Shown here: positions 10,175 through 19,718 of the stretch, piece after piece | Position numbering within the stretch: position 1 is the first letter of the stretch | Layout of the letters: the number at the start of each line of letters is the position of its first letter | Assembly: GCF_946404925.1 (NCBI RefSeq) | Contig: NZ_CAMJFM010000014.1 | Coordinates: forward strand, 1 to 64,000 | Length of the DNA: 64,000 nucleotides | Source: an uncultured Prevotella sp. | GTDB lineage: Bacteria; Bacteroidota; Bacteroidia; Bacteroidales; Bacteroidaceae | Reading direction: 5' to 3' | Made by a program: the position numbers and the translations under genes | Notes under the pieces: model-generated | Told to the model about the DNA's origin: nothing | The model's input: only the letters and a program-made list of their open reading frames with translations | Databases searched by the model: none

Positions 10175-13100
10175 ATGAATAGATTACGTTTTATATTTAT
10201 ATCAGTCGTAGTGCTGCTGACGTCAGGTCGTGCAGCGGCCTACGATTTTGAGTCGGGAGGTCTGTACTATAATATCCTAGATGCAGATGCCAAGACGGTT
10301 GAGGTAACTTTAGATGGAGAAAAGAATGGTTGGGATACCCAGTCTTCTTACACAGGAAGTGTTGTCATTCCTGCCACCGTGAGAAATAATGGAGTAACAT
10401 ATAGTGTTACAAAGGTTGGCGAATACGCTTTCTGCCGTTCTAGTATTACCTCCTTGACTATTCAGAATGGCTTGGAGGTTATTGCTGATTACGCCTTTTT
10501 GTATTGTAGTCAGCTTCAAGAAGTCTCATTGCCATCTTCTTTGTCAAGTATTGGCTATTCTGCCTTTTTTGATTGTTATAATTTGATGGACTTGATTGTT
10601 CCGGAGGGTGTTAGTAAAATTGGAGGTCAGGCCTTTTGCTATTGTAGTAGAATAAAGACCTTAGAACTTCCTTCTACTTTGACAGAGATCGGCGGTCGAG
10701 CTTTTGGATCCACAGGTGGACTGACTATTGTTAAGTCTCATATTGCAACTCCTTTTGCAATAGAGAAAGGTGCATTTTGTTCAAGTGAGTCTTGGGATGA
10801 TAATGTATATACACCAACGCCGAGTGGGGCTACCCTTTATATACCAACGGGTACAAAAGCGGCTTATCTCGCTCTAGATGGATGGACAACGTTTACGGGA
10901 GGAATATATGAGGGTGAACCACAGGAGATTACTTTGTCTGATGGGTTGATTTATTCATATATCACAAGTGAGCGAATAGCTACTGTTATAGGTTATGATA
11001 ATTCTGATCTAGAAGATTTGATCATACGTTCTTCTGTTGTTATTAATGGTGAGACTTATAATGTAAAAGGTGTAGGTTCTGGTGCATTCCGAAACTATGG
11101 GATGTTGAAGTCATTAACAATTGAACATGGTGTTGAAACCATTGGTTCCAATGCATTTAGTTCGTGTTATAATATGAATTCAGTGAATTTACCTTCATCT
11201 TTGTCTACTATTGGTCAATCTGCTTTTAGTGATTGTAATCAACTAACTTCAATTACAATTCCAGAAGGCGTAAAGACTATCGATTCTTCAGCTTTCGGTT
11301 GGTGTAGCCGATTAAGGATCCTTGAACTTCCTTCTACTTTGACCAATATTGGTGGAGGCGCTTTTAGAGGTTTACGCAGTCTCTCTGCTGTTATCTCTCA
11401 TATTAATACTCCTTTCAATATCAGTTCTAATGTTTTTGTAATTGATGAGAATTGGAATAGTCAAACTCAAAAGTATGATTATACACCTTCGTCTGCTACG
11501 TTGTATGTCCCGATAGGCTCAACGTCTAGTTACAAGGCAATTGAAGGTTGGACGATGTTTGCTGATATTGTTGAGGGTGATTATAATGAAATAGAAATTG
11601 ACAATATTACGTATTCTTATTCAGAATCTACCCTCACTGCAGTCGTTATTGGTAGTAACTTTTCTGATTATAATCAGAATGTCACTATAAAGAATTCTGT
11701 TACTATTAATGGTGTTGATTACGAGGTTAAGTCTATTGGAGCTGGTGCATTCATTGATAATGGTAGAATTTCGTCATTGATTGTTTCATCAGGTATTGAA
11801 ACCATTGCTCAAAGTGCATTCCAAAGTTGTTGGAATTTGAAGAGTGTGCAGTTGCCTTCTTCATTAACGACTATTGGCAATAGTGCTTTCCAGAGTTGTA
11901 ATAATCTACGAAAAATTGAGATTCCTTCAAGTATAGACTCGTTAGGAAACTATGCATTTGCAAATTGTGGTAATTTGTTATATGTAACATCTCATATTCA
12001 GACACCTTTTAATATAAATGGCAGTGTTTTCTGTTCTAGTAGTTATTGGAGTGGTGGAACGCAGGTGTTTGAAAAGAATTCTGCAACATTGTATGTGCCA
12101 GAAGGAACTAAGTCTGCTTATGAGGCCATTGATGGCTGGAATATGTTTGCTGAGATTGTTGAAGGCGAGATGACTGAAGAAACAATTGATGGCATCATTT
12201 ATTCTTACAACAGTTCAACTCAGACAGCAACTGTTGTCGGTAGTGATTTCTCTGAACATCGTAAAGTCACGATTCCTAGTTCTGTTCCAATTAATGATGT
12301 TAATTATGCAGTAAAAACCATTGGAGGAGGAGCCTTCTATAATAATTATTATATAGACTCACTTTATATTGAATCTGGTATCGAGACAATAGAAAAGGGG
12401 GCATTCCAAGAGTGTTATAATATAAGGTATTTGGAACTGCCTTCTACCTTAAATACAATTGGTGAGAATGCTTTCCGTAATTGTGATGGCTTGCGTAAAG
12501 TCGTATTGCCTTCCAGTTTGACGAGCTTAGGTGAATATGCATTTGCTTCATGTTATGGTTTGAGTTCAGTTGTTTCTCGAATACAGCAGCCTCTTGAAAT
12601 TGGTCAAAACGTCTTTAATAGAGGTTGGAATTGGGATGAGAATAATAATCAAATTTTTGTTAAAACCAACGCGACTCTTTATGTTCCCATAGGAACGAAA
12701 TCTGCTTATGAAGCAATAGAGGGGTGGAATATGTTCGTTGATATTCTCGAAGGTGAAGTTAAAGAGACAACTTATGGCGTTTTGAACTACTCGTATGTTG
12801 AGGGTAAAGGTGAAGCTACAGTAATATCTGGTGATTATTCTTCGTTGACAAATCTTACAATTCCTGGTTCTATTGAAGTCGATGGTGTTAGCTATATAGT
12901 AAAGGCTATTGATAATTATGTATTCAGTAACTGTAATTACCTTGATTCTTTGGTTATTGAATCTGGAGTAGAAACCATTGGTCAGAATGCGTTCTATTGG
13001 TGTAATAACCTGAAATCGGTTAGCCTTCCTACAACATTGAGATCAATTGGCGAAAATGCATTTAATCATTGTTATTATCTTTCTAGTTTGGTAATACCAG

Positions 13101-16100
13101 AAGGCGTGAAGACAATAGGACAGAATGCTTTCTATTGGTGTTATGGTATAAAAAAATTGGAGCTTTCATCTACTATTGATAGTATTGGAAACTATGCGTT
13201 CTATGGATTCTCTAACCTGTCAAAAGTAATTTGTCGTATTAAGACTCCTTTCAAGATCAGTGAAAGCGTATTTTGTACTAATTATTATTGGGAAAATGAG
13301 GTACAAGTGTTTAGCAACTCACCAGCAACGTTATATGTCCCAGTTGGTACAAAGTCTACATACGAGACATTTGCTGGTTGGAATATGTTTGATGGCGGAA
13401 TCTTTGAGGGAGATCCTAAGGAGGGTATATCTGGCATGTTTAACTACATTTATATGACCGACTCCAAGAAGGCTATACTCGTTGCTGGCGATTATTCAAA
13501 CCTAAGAACTCTTGAGATCCCTGCTACTGCTGTTATTGACGGTGAGAGCTATAATGTTGTTGGAATTGGTAATGAAGCTTTCCAGAATATTTCTTTGACT
13601 TCTGTAATAATACCTGAAGGCGTAGAAACCATAGGAAAGAGAGCTTTTTGGGAATGCTACAGCCTGAGATCTGTAAAGTTGCCAGAGACTATAACGTCTA
13701 TTGGCGATGAGGCATTCCAGAGTTGTAGTGTGCTAGATACAATATCAGTACCTTCTAATATTAAGAGTATCGGAACTAGTGCATACTGGGGAACAAAGAT
13801 TACCGAAGTTAGGATTCCGGCTTCTACCACCTATATTGGTAGAGGTGCATTTGCATATTGTGAAAGACTTCAGTCAATTTCGGTTAATGCAAACAATAGT
13901 GCATACGATTCGCGTAACAATTGTAATGCTCTTATCGATAAGGCTACGAATACTTTGATGAGAGGCTGCCCAGGTACAGTTATTCCTAATAATGTACAGG
14001 TTATTGGTCAACATGCTTTTGCTGGTTGTCTTAATCTGATGGAAATCTCAATACCTAACAGTGTAACAACTCTCGAAAATAATTCATTTAGTGACTGCCG
14101 TGCTCTCACATCTGTTGTTATTCCGAGTAGTGTTACCGAGATCATGCAAAATGTGTTCTCGGGTTGCTCTTCACTAAAGTCTATTCGCGTTGACGAAAAT
14201 AACCATACTTATGACTCTCGCAACAATTGCAATGCTATTATCGAAACAGCAACGAATACATTGATGTTGGGTTGCCAGAGTACGGTAATTCCTAGGGGTA
14301 TCACTTCTATTGCAAATAATTCATTCTATTATTGTGAGAAGTTGGACTCAATAAAGATTCCTTATGGTGTAACGACTATTGGGAACAATGCTTTCTATCA
14401 TTGCCAGGATCTGCAATATGTAGAGATTCCTAACAGTGTTAAGAATATTTACTGGGGGGCGTTCAATGAATGCTATAATCTTCTGACTATAGTTTCAAAG
14501 ATTAAAGCCCCTGAGAGTATGACTAATATGGATTGGGCTTTCTCGGGATCATATAGTTCTGGCACATTGTATGTTCCAAAAGGCACAAAAGAGTCTTATC
14601 AGAACAAATATGGCTGGTCTGACTTCTATTACATCGTAGAAATGGATGGCGATCCTCTTGCGCAACCTACTTTGAGCTATGATGGACGTGCGATAACCGC
14701 TACAGCTCCTGAGGCAGATGTAGATATGTATTATTCTACTGATAACTTTACGACAAGCAGCTATTATGATGGCCCAATACCTGTTACCGATCTTGGTACA
14801 GTTAAGGTGATTGCCGAAAAGACCTTCCGTACCGATTCTGAGCCAGCAGAATATACCATAGAATATCTGTATAATGGCGATACGTTGAAGTTGGCAAAAG
14901 AAGGTCTGATGGCTGAGGCTATCAAGTGGTGCAGTACCGACAGTATTGAAAAAATGACAGTTGTTGGTCCAATTAACTCAACAGAGTTTGAGACGATTAG
15001 AACACTTAATAAGCTTAAGTTCCTCAACTTGGCTGGTGTAACTAATGAGTCGTTGGATATTCCTGATAACGCATTTGCCAACACTGGTATTGTTTCGTTT
15101 GTTGCTCCTGCAAAGGTCGCTTCTGTGGGTAGTGCAATATTCTCTGGATGTCAGCAACTGGCTGCAGTTAACTGGGATACCGATAAGGCACTGCCAAGTG
15201 ATGCGCTTGCCAATATTAACAATCCTAACTTGCTGCTTTATCTGAAGGAAGGTACAACAGATATTCCTGCAGGTATCAATAATGTTATTGTTGGCGGTAC
15301 AACCAAGAAGATTACTCTTGTTGATGCAACAGGTAATAATAACTTCTATTGTCCGGTGGAATTTACCACCGATACGATTACTTATACTCGCAACTTCCAG
15401 CAAAAGACAGAGACGGGTGTAAGTTGTGGTTGGGAAACAATCGTTCTGCCGTTCAATGTTCAGAGTATCAAACACGAGAAGAATGGTACATTAACACCAT
15501 TTGTTAATACTTATAGTGGAGATAATCGAAAGCCATTCTGGCTCTATACTCTCGAGCAGGATAATATCTCGGCCGCATATAGTATCGAGGCAAATGTACC
15601 TTATCTGATCTGTATGCCAAATGATGATGCTTACGGCGATGATTATATCCAGGCAGGTAATGTTACCTTCAGTGCTGCAGATAAGACTAATAAGATTAAG
15701 ATTGCTGTATCTAATCCTGTTGAGAAGTCGCAGTACGATGTAACCTTCGTTCCTACTTATCAGAGTGTTCCTGCTTCGAGTGAGGTATTTGCACTGAATG
15801 TTAACCAGGAGTATAAGGGTTATCCTGCTGGATCGCTGTTTGTTAATAACTTCCGCGAGGTTCGTCCGTTCGAGGCTTACTCGGTTCATCCATCGGCTGC
15901 TGCTAAGGTTTCTGCATCTCGTATGTTTACCGTGGGTAGTCTGATTGGTGGCGACGAAGATACTACTGGTATCATCGACGTGATGCTGAAGAAGAACAAC
16001 GGCACTAACAGCGATGCTGTGGTTAGGGTATACTCACTCTCAGGAGCTCTTGTTAAGCAGGGCAAGGCTGAGGATGTGACTAAGGGACTGCCTAAGGGCA

Positions 16101-16138
16101 TCTACATTGCAAACGGTAAGAAGTTTGTAGTGAGGTAG
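10175..16138 (+). CDS. Second giant BspA-like leucine-rich repeat surface protein with T9SS sorting tail
   Basis: 1987 residues, paralogous to the preceding gene and starting 8 nt after it. Signal peptide MNRLRFIFISVVVLLTSGRAAA. Residues about 25-1480 are TpLRR/BspA repeats in about six large modules with the same linker type (ATLYVPxGT...GW...EGE). The last LRR region differs, carrying two copies of a DSRNNCNAxI motif typical of other BspA proteins. A chitobiase-like beta domain lies at about 1492-1550 (LSYDGRAITATAPEADVDM), and the end (VVRVYSLSGALVKQG, then LPKGIYIANGKKFVVR) is a type A T9SS sorting domain. The two C-terminal regions (about 450 residues) are closely similar to each other, whereas the LRR parts have diverged. 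Likely role: adhesion or glycan/protein binding at the cell surface; ligand unknown. Confidence 0.87.
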   Translation: MNRLRFIFISVVVLLTSGRAAAYDFESGGLYYNILDADAKTVEVTLDGEKNGWDTQSSYTGSVVIPATVRNNGVTYSVTKVGEYAFCRSSITSLTIQNGLEVIADYAFLYCSQLQEVSLPSSLSSIGYSAFFDCYNLMDLIVPEGVSKIGGQAFCYCSRIKTLELPSTLTEIGGRAFGSTGGLTIVKSHIATPFAIEKGAFCSSESWDDNVYTPTPSGATLYIPTGTKAAYLALDGWTTFTGGIYEGEPQEITLSDGLIYSYITSERIATVIGYDNSDLEDLIIRSSVVINGETYNVKGVGSGAFRNYGMLKSLTIEHGVETIGSNAFSSCYNMNSVNLPSSLSTIGQSAFSDCNQLTSITIPEGVKTIDSSAFGWCSRLRILELPSTLTNIGGGAFRGLRSLSAVISHINTPFNISSNVFVIDENWNSQTQKYDYTPSSATLYVPIGSTSSYKAIEGWTMFADIVEGDYNEIEIDNITYSYSESTLTAVVIGSNFSDYNQNVTIKNSVTINGVDYEVKSIGAGAFIDNGRISSLIVSSGIETIAQSAFQSCWNLKSVQLPSSLTTIGNSAFQSCNNLRKIEIPSSIDSLGNYAFANCGNLLYVTSHIQTPFNINGSVFCSSSYWSGGTQVFEKNSATLYVPEGTKSAYEAIDGWNMFAEIVEGEMTEETIDGIIYSYNSSTQTATVVGSDFSEHRKVTIPSSVPINDVNYAVKTIGGGAFYNNYYIDSLYIESGIETIEKGAFQECYNIRYLELPSTLNTIGENAFRNCDGLRKVVLPSSLTSLGEYAFASCYGLSSVVSRIQQPLEIGQNVFNRGWNWDENNNQIFVKTNATLYVPIGTKSAYEAIEGWNMFVDILEGEVKETTYGVLNYSYVEGKGEATVISGDYSSLTNLTIPGSIEVDGVSYIVKAIDNYVFSNCNYLDSLVIESGVETIGQNAFYWCNNLKSVSLPTTLRSIGENAFNHCYYLSSLVIPEGVKTIGQNAFYWCYGIKKLELSSTIDSIGNYAFYGFSNLSKVICRIKTPFKISESVFCTNYYWENEVQVFSNSPATLYVPVGTKSTYETFAGWNMFDGGIFEGDPKEGISGMFNYIYMTDSKKAILVAGDYSNLRTLEIPATAVIDGESYNVVGIGNEAFQNISLTSVIIPEGVETIGKRAFWECYSLRSVKLPETITSIGDEAFQSCSVLDTISVPSNIKSIGTSAYWGTKITEVRIPASTTYIGRGAFAYCERLQSISVNANNSAYDSRNNCNALIDKATNTLMRGCPGTVIPNNVQVIGQHAFAGCLNLMEISIPNSVTTLENNSFSDCRALTSVVIPSSVTEIMQNVFSGCSSLKSIRVDENNHTYDSRNNCNAIIETATNTLMLGCQSTVIPRGITSIANNSFYYCEKLDSIKIPYGVTTIGNNAFYHCQDLQYVEIPNSVKNIYWGAFNECYNLLTIVSKIKAPESMTNMDWAFSGSYSSGTLYVPKGTKESYQNKYGWSDFYYIVEMDGDPLAQPTLSYDGRAITATAPEADVDMYYSTDNFTTSSYYDGPIPVTDLGTVKVIAEKTFRTDSEPAEYTIEYLYNGDTLKLAKEGLMAEAIKWCSTDSIEKMTVVGPINSTEFETIRTLNKLKFLNLAGVTNESLDIPDNAFANTGIVSFVAPAKVASVGSAIFSGCQQLAAVNWDTDKALPSDALANINNPNLLLYLKEGTTDIPAGINNVIVGGTTKKITLVDATGNNNFYCPVEFTTDTITYTRNFQQKTETGVSCGWETIVLPFNVQSIKHEKNGTLTPFVNTYSGDNRKPFWLYTLEQDNISAAYSIEANVPYLICMPNDDAYGDDYIQAGNVTFSAADKTNKIKIAVSNPVEKSQYDVTFVPTYQSVPASSEVFALNVNQEYKGYPAGSLFVNNFREVRPFEAYSVHPSAAAKVSASRMFTVGSLIGGDEDTTGIIDVMLKKNNGTNSDAVVRVYSLSGALVKQGKAEDVTKGLPKGIYIANGKKFVVR

Positions 16139-16157
16139 CCCCCAGTTCTTTGCATAG

Positions 16158-16193
16158 AGTACTGCAGTACTTTAGGCAGAGTACTCGAGTACT
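16158..16193. repeat. Two 14-bp perfect palindromes, 22-bp period
   Basis: AGTACTGCAGTACT (16158-16171) and AGTACTCGAGTACT (16180-16193) are each perfectly self-complementary, followed by the same ACTTTAGGC-type spacer, with a third degenerate CGTACT start near 16202. The repeat period is 22 bp, two helical turns. They lie between the second BspA gene and its terminator, in the 3' untranslated region. Confidence 0.8.
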
Positions 16194-16218
16194 TTAGGCG
16201 GCGTACTGATAAGGAATA

Positions 16219-16260
16219 GGGATTCCCCTACCAAGTTTTGGGGGAATTCCTTTTCTTTTA
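16219..16260 (+). terminator. Terminator of the surface-protein operon
   Basis: An 11-bp stem (16219-16229 with 16240-16250, two G-U pairs) with a 10-nt loop is followed by TTTTCTTTTA. Confidence 0.85.
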
Positions 16261-16275
16261 AACTAGGAAATTGTT

Positions 16276-16283
16276 TATCTTTG
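16276..16283 (+). promoter_or_regulatory. -7 promoter element for the glycine-zipper lipoprotein
   Basis: TATCTTTG fits the TAnnTTTG box; the -33 position holds only TTTC (16252-16255). The ATG at 16316 is 32 nt downstream. Confidence 0.6.
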
Positions 16284-16315
16284 CAACGTGATTAATAAAT
16301 AATTAGTTGAGGGTT

Positions 16316-16984
16316 ATGAAGAAGTTAGTTGTTTTGTCGCTTGGTGCTGCGCTGCTGTTTAGCAGCTGTGGTACTTATGCCGAGGCTGGTGCCACTACTG
16401 GTGGCTGGTTCGGATCGATTATTGGTTCGGCTATCGGTGGTATAGCCGGAGGTCCACGAGGCAGCGATGTTGGAACGCTTATCGGTATGGCTGGTGGAGC
16501 CGTGGTAGGTGCTGCTATCGGACAGGCTGCTGATGAGGCTCAACAGAAGAAGATGGAAGAGCGTTATCAATACAATATGGAGCGCAGACAGGCTGAACGT
16601 CCATCTGTAGGAACCTATTATGATAGGAACCTTGAGGTGCTGGAGATCCGACGCCCGATGTTGATGGATACCAGTCGCGACCAGATTCTGAGCCGAGGCG
16701 AAGAGGCGAGGGTAGTGTTCGAGATATTCAACACCTCAACCAAGCCCGTTTATCGTATCACTCCATCGGTGGTCGAGGTTACTGGCAACAAGCATATCGA
16801 TGTTTCGGATAATGTGATGATTGAGAGCATCGAGCCTGGTAAGGGCATACGCTACACGGCGCTTATCAGGGCCGACAATCGACTGAGAGATGGTGAAGCG
16901 GTGTTCCGCATAGGAGTTTTCCAAGGTAATAGAGAGCAAGCATCCCAAACAAGGGAATTCAGGATTCAAACAAGTAAGCGATAG
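16316..16984 (+). CDS. Glycine-zipper lipoprotein of unknown function
   Basis: The ATG at 16316 (222 residues) is preferred over an in-frame TTG nine bases earlier because it begins the signal peptide MKKLVVLSLGAALLFSSC, with lipobox FSSC. Residues about 25-75 are a glycine-zipper segment (WFGSIIGSAIGGIAGGPRGS, then IGMAGGAVVGAAIGQAAD), a motif found in outer-membrane-associated proteins and thought to insert in or pack against membranes. A charged helix (QQKKMEERYQYNMERRQAER) follows, then a beta-rich C-terminal domain (about 110-222) resembling an extracellular Ig-like fold. It has its own promoter and is followed by a convergent gene 7 nt away. No function can be assigned beyond envelope lipoprotein. 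Confidence 0.7.
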   Translation: MKKLVVLSLGAALLFSSCGTYAEAGATTGGWFGSIIGSAIGGIAGGPRGSDVGTLIGMAGGAVVGAAIGQAADEAQQKKMEERYQYNMERRQAERPSVGTYYDRNLEVLEIRRPMLMDTSRDQILSRGEEARVVFEIFNTSTKPVYRITPSVVEVTGNKHIDVSDNVMIESIEPGKGIRYTALIRADNRLRDGEAVFRIGVFQGNREQASQTREFRIQTSKR

Positions 16985-16991
16985 GCAGAAC

Positions 16992-17486
16992 CTATCGCTT
17001 CTTTTTTTCTTGTTGTTTTTTCTTCATCTGTTCTCTTAGTTCAACCCAGATGGGCTTGGCGGGCGAGCCATCGTTGGTGCTTAGATCAAGCTCTGGTTGG
17101 CTGAAGAACTCTGCTGGTTTATACGGGATAACTGACTCCTCGTACTTCTCGACAATCACTGGCGCTATGCCTTGAGCTATGATTCCCAGCTCTTGTGCAG
17201 CCCTTACTGATAGGTCTATGACGCGGCCTCTAACGTATGGGCCACGATCGGTGACCTTTACGATAACCTGTTTGCCGTTGGCTGGATTTGTTACTTGCAA
17301 CAACGTACCGAAAGGGTAGGTGCGATGGGCACATGTAAGACTGTCGTGATGTAGTCGTTCGCCACTTGCTGTTTTGCGTCCGCTGAAGCTTTTTGAATAA
17401 AATGAAGCCTTACCACTCTCGGGTTGAGCCAGAGTGGTAAAGCTTATCAGTAGTGTGAAAACTGTTATATAAAGTCTTTTAATCAT
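16992..17486 (-). CDS. rlpA: RlpA-like double-psi beta-barrel protein
   Basis: The ATG at 17486 gives 164 residues beginning MIKRLYITVFTLLISFTTLAQ, a signal peptide; the longer frame would need a GTG start. Residues about 25-110 match the RlpA/DPBB domain: GKASFYSKSFSGRKTASGE, then PFGTLLQVTNPANGKQVIVK, and VTDRGPYVRGRVIDLS. The conserved active-site-like Asp (VTDRGP) is present. RlpA proteins in Pseudomonas are septal lytic transglycosylases acting on denuded glycan. This copy lacks a SPOR domain and a lipobox and is short, so septal targeting is not assured. The C-terminus ends in a Lys-rich tail (KKKQQEKKKR). It lies 3' of gdhA, separated by a GC-rich palindromic repeat. Confidence 0.82.
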   Translation of the reverse strand: MIKRLYITVFTLLISFTTLAQPESGKASFYSKSFSGRKTASGERLHHDSLTCAHRTYPFGTLLQVTNPANGKQVIVKVTDRGPYVRGRVIDLSVRAAQELGIIAQGIAPVIVEKYEESVIPYKPAEFFSQPELDLSTNDGSPAKPIWVELREQMKKKQQEKKKR

Positions 17487-17497
17487 CAATTGGACCA

Positions 17498-17527
17498 CCC
17501 CTAGCCCCTCCTTGGAAGGAGGGGAAT
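17498..17527. repeat. GC-rich palindromic interspersed repeat, copy 1 (intergenic)
   Basis: CCCCTAGCCCCTCCTT, then GG and the complement AAGGAGGGG: a 9-bp perfect inverted repeat (17505-17513/17516-17524) flanked on the left by a second CCCCTA. A second copy with the same layout lies within lpdA at 37361-37389, so this is a dispersed repeat family and not just a terminator. Confidence 0.8.
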
Positions 17528-17539
17528 ACGGGGGATGGG

Positions 17540-18877
17540 TTATACAATGCCCTGAGCGAGCATGGCCTTGGCGACCTTCATGAAGCCGGCTACGTTGGCA
17601 CCCTTCACATAGTTGATGTAGTTGCCTTCCTTACCATACTTCACGCACTGCTCGTGGATGCCCTGCATAATCTGGTGCAGGCGCTGGTCTACCTCCTCGG
17701 CTGTCCAAGCCATACGCATCGAGTTCTGGGTCATCTCCAGACCAGATGTTGCTACACCACCGGCATTAACTGCCTTGCCAGGAGCAAACAGCTGACCTGC
17801 GGCGATGAACTTGTTAACAGCCTCGGCTGTGCAGCCCATGTTAGATACCTCGGCTACGCAGAGTGGCTTCTGAGCCAGAATCATGTCGGCATCGGCGCCA
17901 TTCAGCTCGTTCTGGGTAGCACATGGCAGATAGATATCGGCCTTCTGCTCCCAAGGCTTCTTGCCAGCGAAGAACTTAGAACCCTCAAACTCCTCCTCGT
18001 ATGGCTGACATACGTCATTGCCACTGGCGCGGAGCTCAAGCATGTAGTCGATCTTCTCGGCATCGAGACCTGCTGGGTCGTAGATGTAACCATCAGGACC
18101 AGAGATGGTGATAACCTTTGCACCCATCTCGGTTGCCTTCTTGGCTGCACCCCATGCTACATTACCGAAACCACTCAGAGCAACAGTCTTGCCCTTAATG
18201 TCGAGTCCGTGAGTCTCTAGCATGTGGTGTACAAAGTAGAGTGCACCATAACCTGTAGCCTCTGGGCGCAGAATGCTACCGCCCCATTCCATACCCTTAC
18301 CAGTAAGGGTTGCTCCATGGAACTGGCTGGTCAACTTCTTGTAGTATCCGAACAGATAACCAATCTCACGTCCGCCTACGCCGATATCACCAGCGGGAAC
18401 GTCCATGTCGGGACCGATTACCTTGTAAAGCTCGCACATAAATGCCTGGCAGAAACGCATAATCTCAGCGTCGCTCTTGCCGCGGGGAGCAAAGTCAGAA
18501 CCTCCCTTACCGCCACCCATAGGCAGAGTGGTAAGTGCATTCTTGAATGTCTGCTCGAAACCGAGGAACTTCAGGATGCTCAGGTTTACTGATGGGTGGA
18601 AACGCAGTCCGCCTTTGTAAGGGCCGATAGCGCTGTTGAACTGCACACGGTAACCGATGTTTACCTGTACCTCGCCCTTGTCATCAACCCAGGGCACACG
18701 GAACGTGGTGATACGCTCAGGTTCCACGATGCGCTCTATAATCTTGGCTTTCTCAAACTCGGGGTGCTGGTTGTACACATCCTTAATGCTGTCCAACACC
18801 TCTCTTACTGCCTGTAAGTACTCCATTTCGCCTGGATGCTTCTGCTCCAAGGCTTGCATAATTTTCTCAACTTCCAT
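17540..18877 (-). CDS. gdhA: NADP-dependent glutamate dehydrogenase
   Basis: 445 residues, the usual length of the hexameric bacterial enzyme that forms glutamate from 2-oxoglutarate and ammonia. The substrate-binding lysine segment GPYKGGLRFHP (about 85-95) and the catalytic PMGGGKGGSDF segment (Lys at 124) are intact, followed by the Rossmann-fold GFGNVAWGAA motif. Residues and length favour the NADP(H) biosynthetic type, though cofactor choice cannot be proven by eye. It has its own promoter at 18923-18953 and is probably monocistronic; the downstream gene is separated by a palindromic repeat. In rumen and gut Prevotella this enzyme is a main route of ammonia assimilation. Confidence 0.95.
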   Translation of the reverse strand: MEVEKIMQALEQKHPGEMEYLQAVREVLDSIKDVYNQHPEFEKAKIIERIVEPERITTFRVPWVDDKGEVQVNIGYRVQFNSAIGPYKGGLRFHPSVNLSILKFLGFEQTFKNALTTLPMGGGKGGSDFAPRGKSDAEIMRFCQAFMCELYKVIGPDMDVPAGDIGVGGREIGYLFGYYKKLTSQFHGATLTGKGMEWGGSILRPEATGYGALYFVHHMLETHGLDIKGKTVALSGFGNVAWGAAKKATEMGAKVITISGPDGYIYDPAGLDAEKIDYMLELRASGNDVCQPYEEEFEGSKFFAGKKPWEQKADIYLPCATQNELNGADADMILAQKPLCVAEVSNMGCTAEAVNKFIAAGQLFAPGKAVNAGGVATSGLEMTQNSMRMAWTAEEVDQRLHQIMQGIHEQCVKYGKEGNYINYVKGANVAGFMKVAKAMLAQGIV

Positions 18878-18922
18878 TTTCTTAAAATTGTTCTAAGTGT
18901 CAATTTGTTATTAATTATACTG

Positions 18923-18953
18923 CAAAAGTAGGAAAATTATCGATACCAACCAA
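18923..18953 (-). promoter_or_regulatory. Promoter of gdhA
   Basis: On the minus strand TACTTTTG (18930-18923) lies 20 bp from a TTG (18953-18951), matching the -33/-7 layout. The leader would be about 40 nt. Confidence 0.75.
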
Positions 18954-18982
18954 GGAAAATCCCGAAAATTTTTGCTGCAAAG

Positions 18983-19717
18983 TTACATTTTGTTAATTGT
19001 GCGCGTTCCCAGGAAATTATGGAAGGATTCTTGATAACCATCGGGCACGTGAATTATCTCGTTACCGATGTAGATACAGTCGTTGCGGTCTACCTTTTTG
19101 ATTTTGTCGACAGCAATAATATATGATCTATGCACGCGCAGAAATTTCTCTGGCGGCAGCATTTCTTCAACGGCTTTCATTGTGAGGTGAGTAATTAGCG
19201 GCTTGGCCTCGCCATCCAAGTAGAACATCACATAGTCCTTCATGCCATTCACATAGATGATGTTCTCGATAGTGATGTTTCGCAGTTCTCCGTCTACTCT
19301 GATGAAAAGCGATGCAGCAGAACAATTCTCTTTCCTCCTTTCTCCTTCCTCGTTTCTCGAGTTAAACCACTCTTTAGCCTTTTCCACTGCCACCATAAAC
19401 TTATTATAGCGGATTGGCTTCAGCAGGAAGTCGAGGGCACTCACTTCGTAACTTTCGAAGGCATACTCCTTGAAAGCCGTTGTAAATATCACTCGAGTCT
19501 CAGTAGGAATCATGTGGGCCAACTCCATTCCGTTCAGGTCGGGCATCTGTATGTCGAGAAACAGCAGGTTTGGTTTCTGCTCCTTTACGGCATTGATGGC
19601 CTCGACTGAGTCGGTGAAACTGCCCAGCAATTCCAGGTCGGGCGTCTTGGCCACATACGACTCCATCAGTTTTACAGCCAGTGGTTCATCGTCTACAATA
19701 ATGCAGGTTAATGGCAT
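18983..19717 (-). CDS. LytTR-family response regulator
   Basis: 244 residues. The N-terminal receiver domain (1-120) has the acidic pair in IIVDDEP, the phosphoacceptor Asp at residue 55 (LLFLDIQMP), the Thr of FTTAF and the Lys of LLKPI (100). The C-terminal half (about 140-244) is a LytTR DNA-binding domain (IIYVNGMKDYVMFYLDG, then FLRVHRSYIIAVDKIKKVDR). LytTR proteins bind 9-bp direct repeats spaced about 22 bp apart, which suits the repeats upstream of the nearby barrel gene (23411-23447). The partner kinase lies immediately upstream; the two are joined by a tandem TTTAATN repeat. The inserted NSRNEEGERRKENCSAA linker between the domains is variable sequence. Confidence 0.92.
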   Translation of the reverse strand: MPLTCIIVDDEPLAVKLMESYVAKTPDLELLGSFTDSVEAINAVKEQKPNLLFLDIQMPDLNGMELAHMIPTETRVIFTTAFKEYAFESYEVSALDFLLKPIRYNKFMVAVEKAKEWFNSRNEEGERRKENCSAASLFIRVDGELRNITIENIIYVNGMKDYVMFYLDGEAKPLITHLTMKAVEEMLPPEKFLRVHRSYIIAVDKIKKVDRNDCIYIGNEIIHVPDGYQESFHNFLGTRTINKM

Positions 19718-19718
19718 A

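Noticed and set aside
3468..16138. Regular repeats that could be mistaken for a CRISPR or satellite array
   Set aside because: The repetition is in-frame protein repeats (BspA leucine-rich repeats); there are no short identical repeats with unique spacers and no cas genes.
17498..17527. Intrinsic terminator of gdhA
   Set aside because: The hairpin lies downstream of gdhA but has no T-run, and the same repeat occurs inside lpdA, so it is classed as an interspersed repeat.
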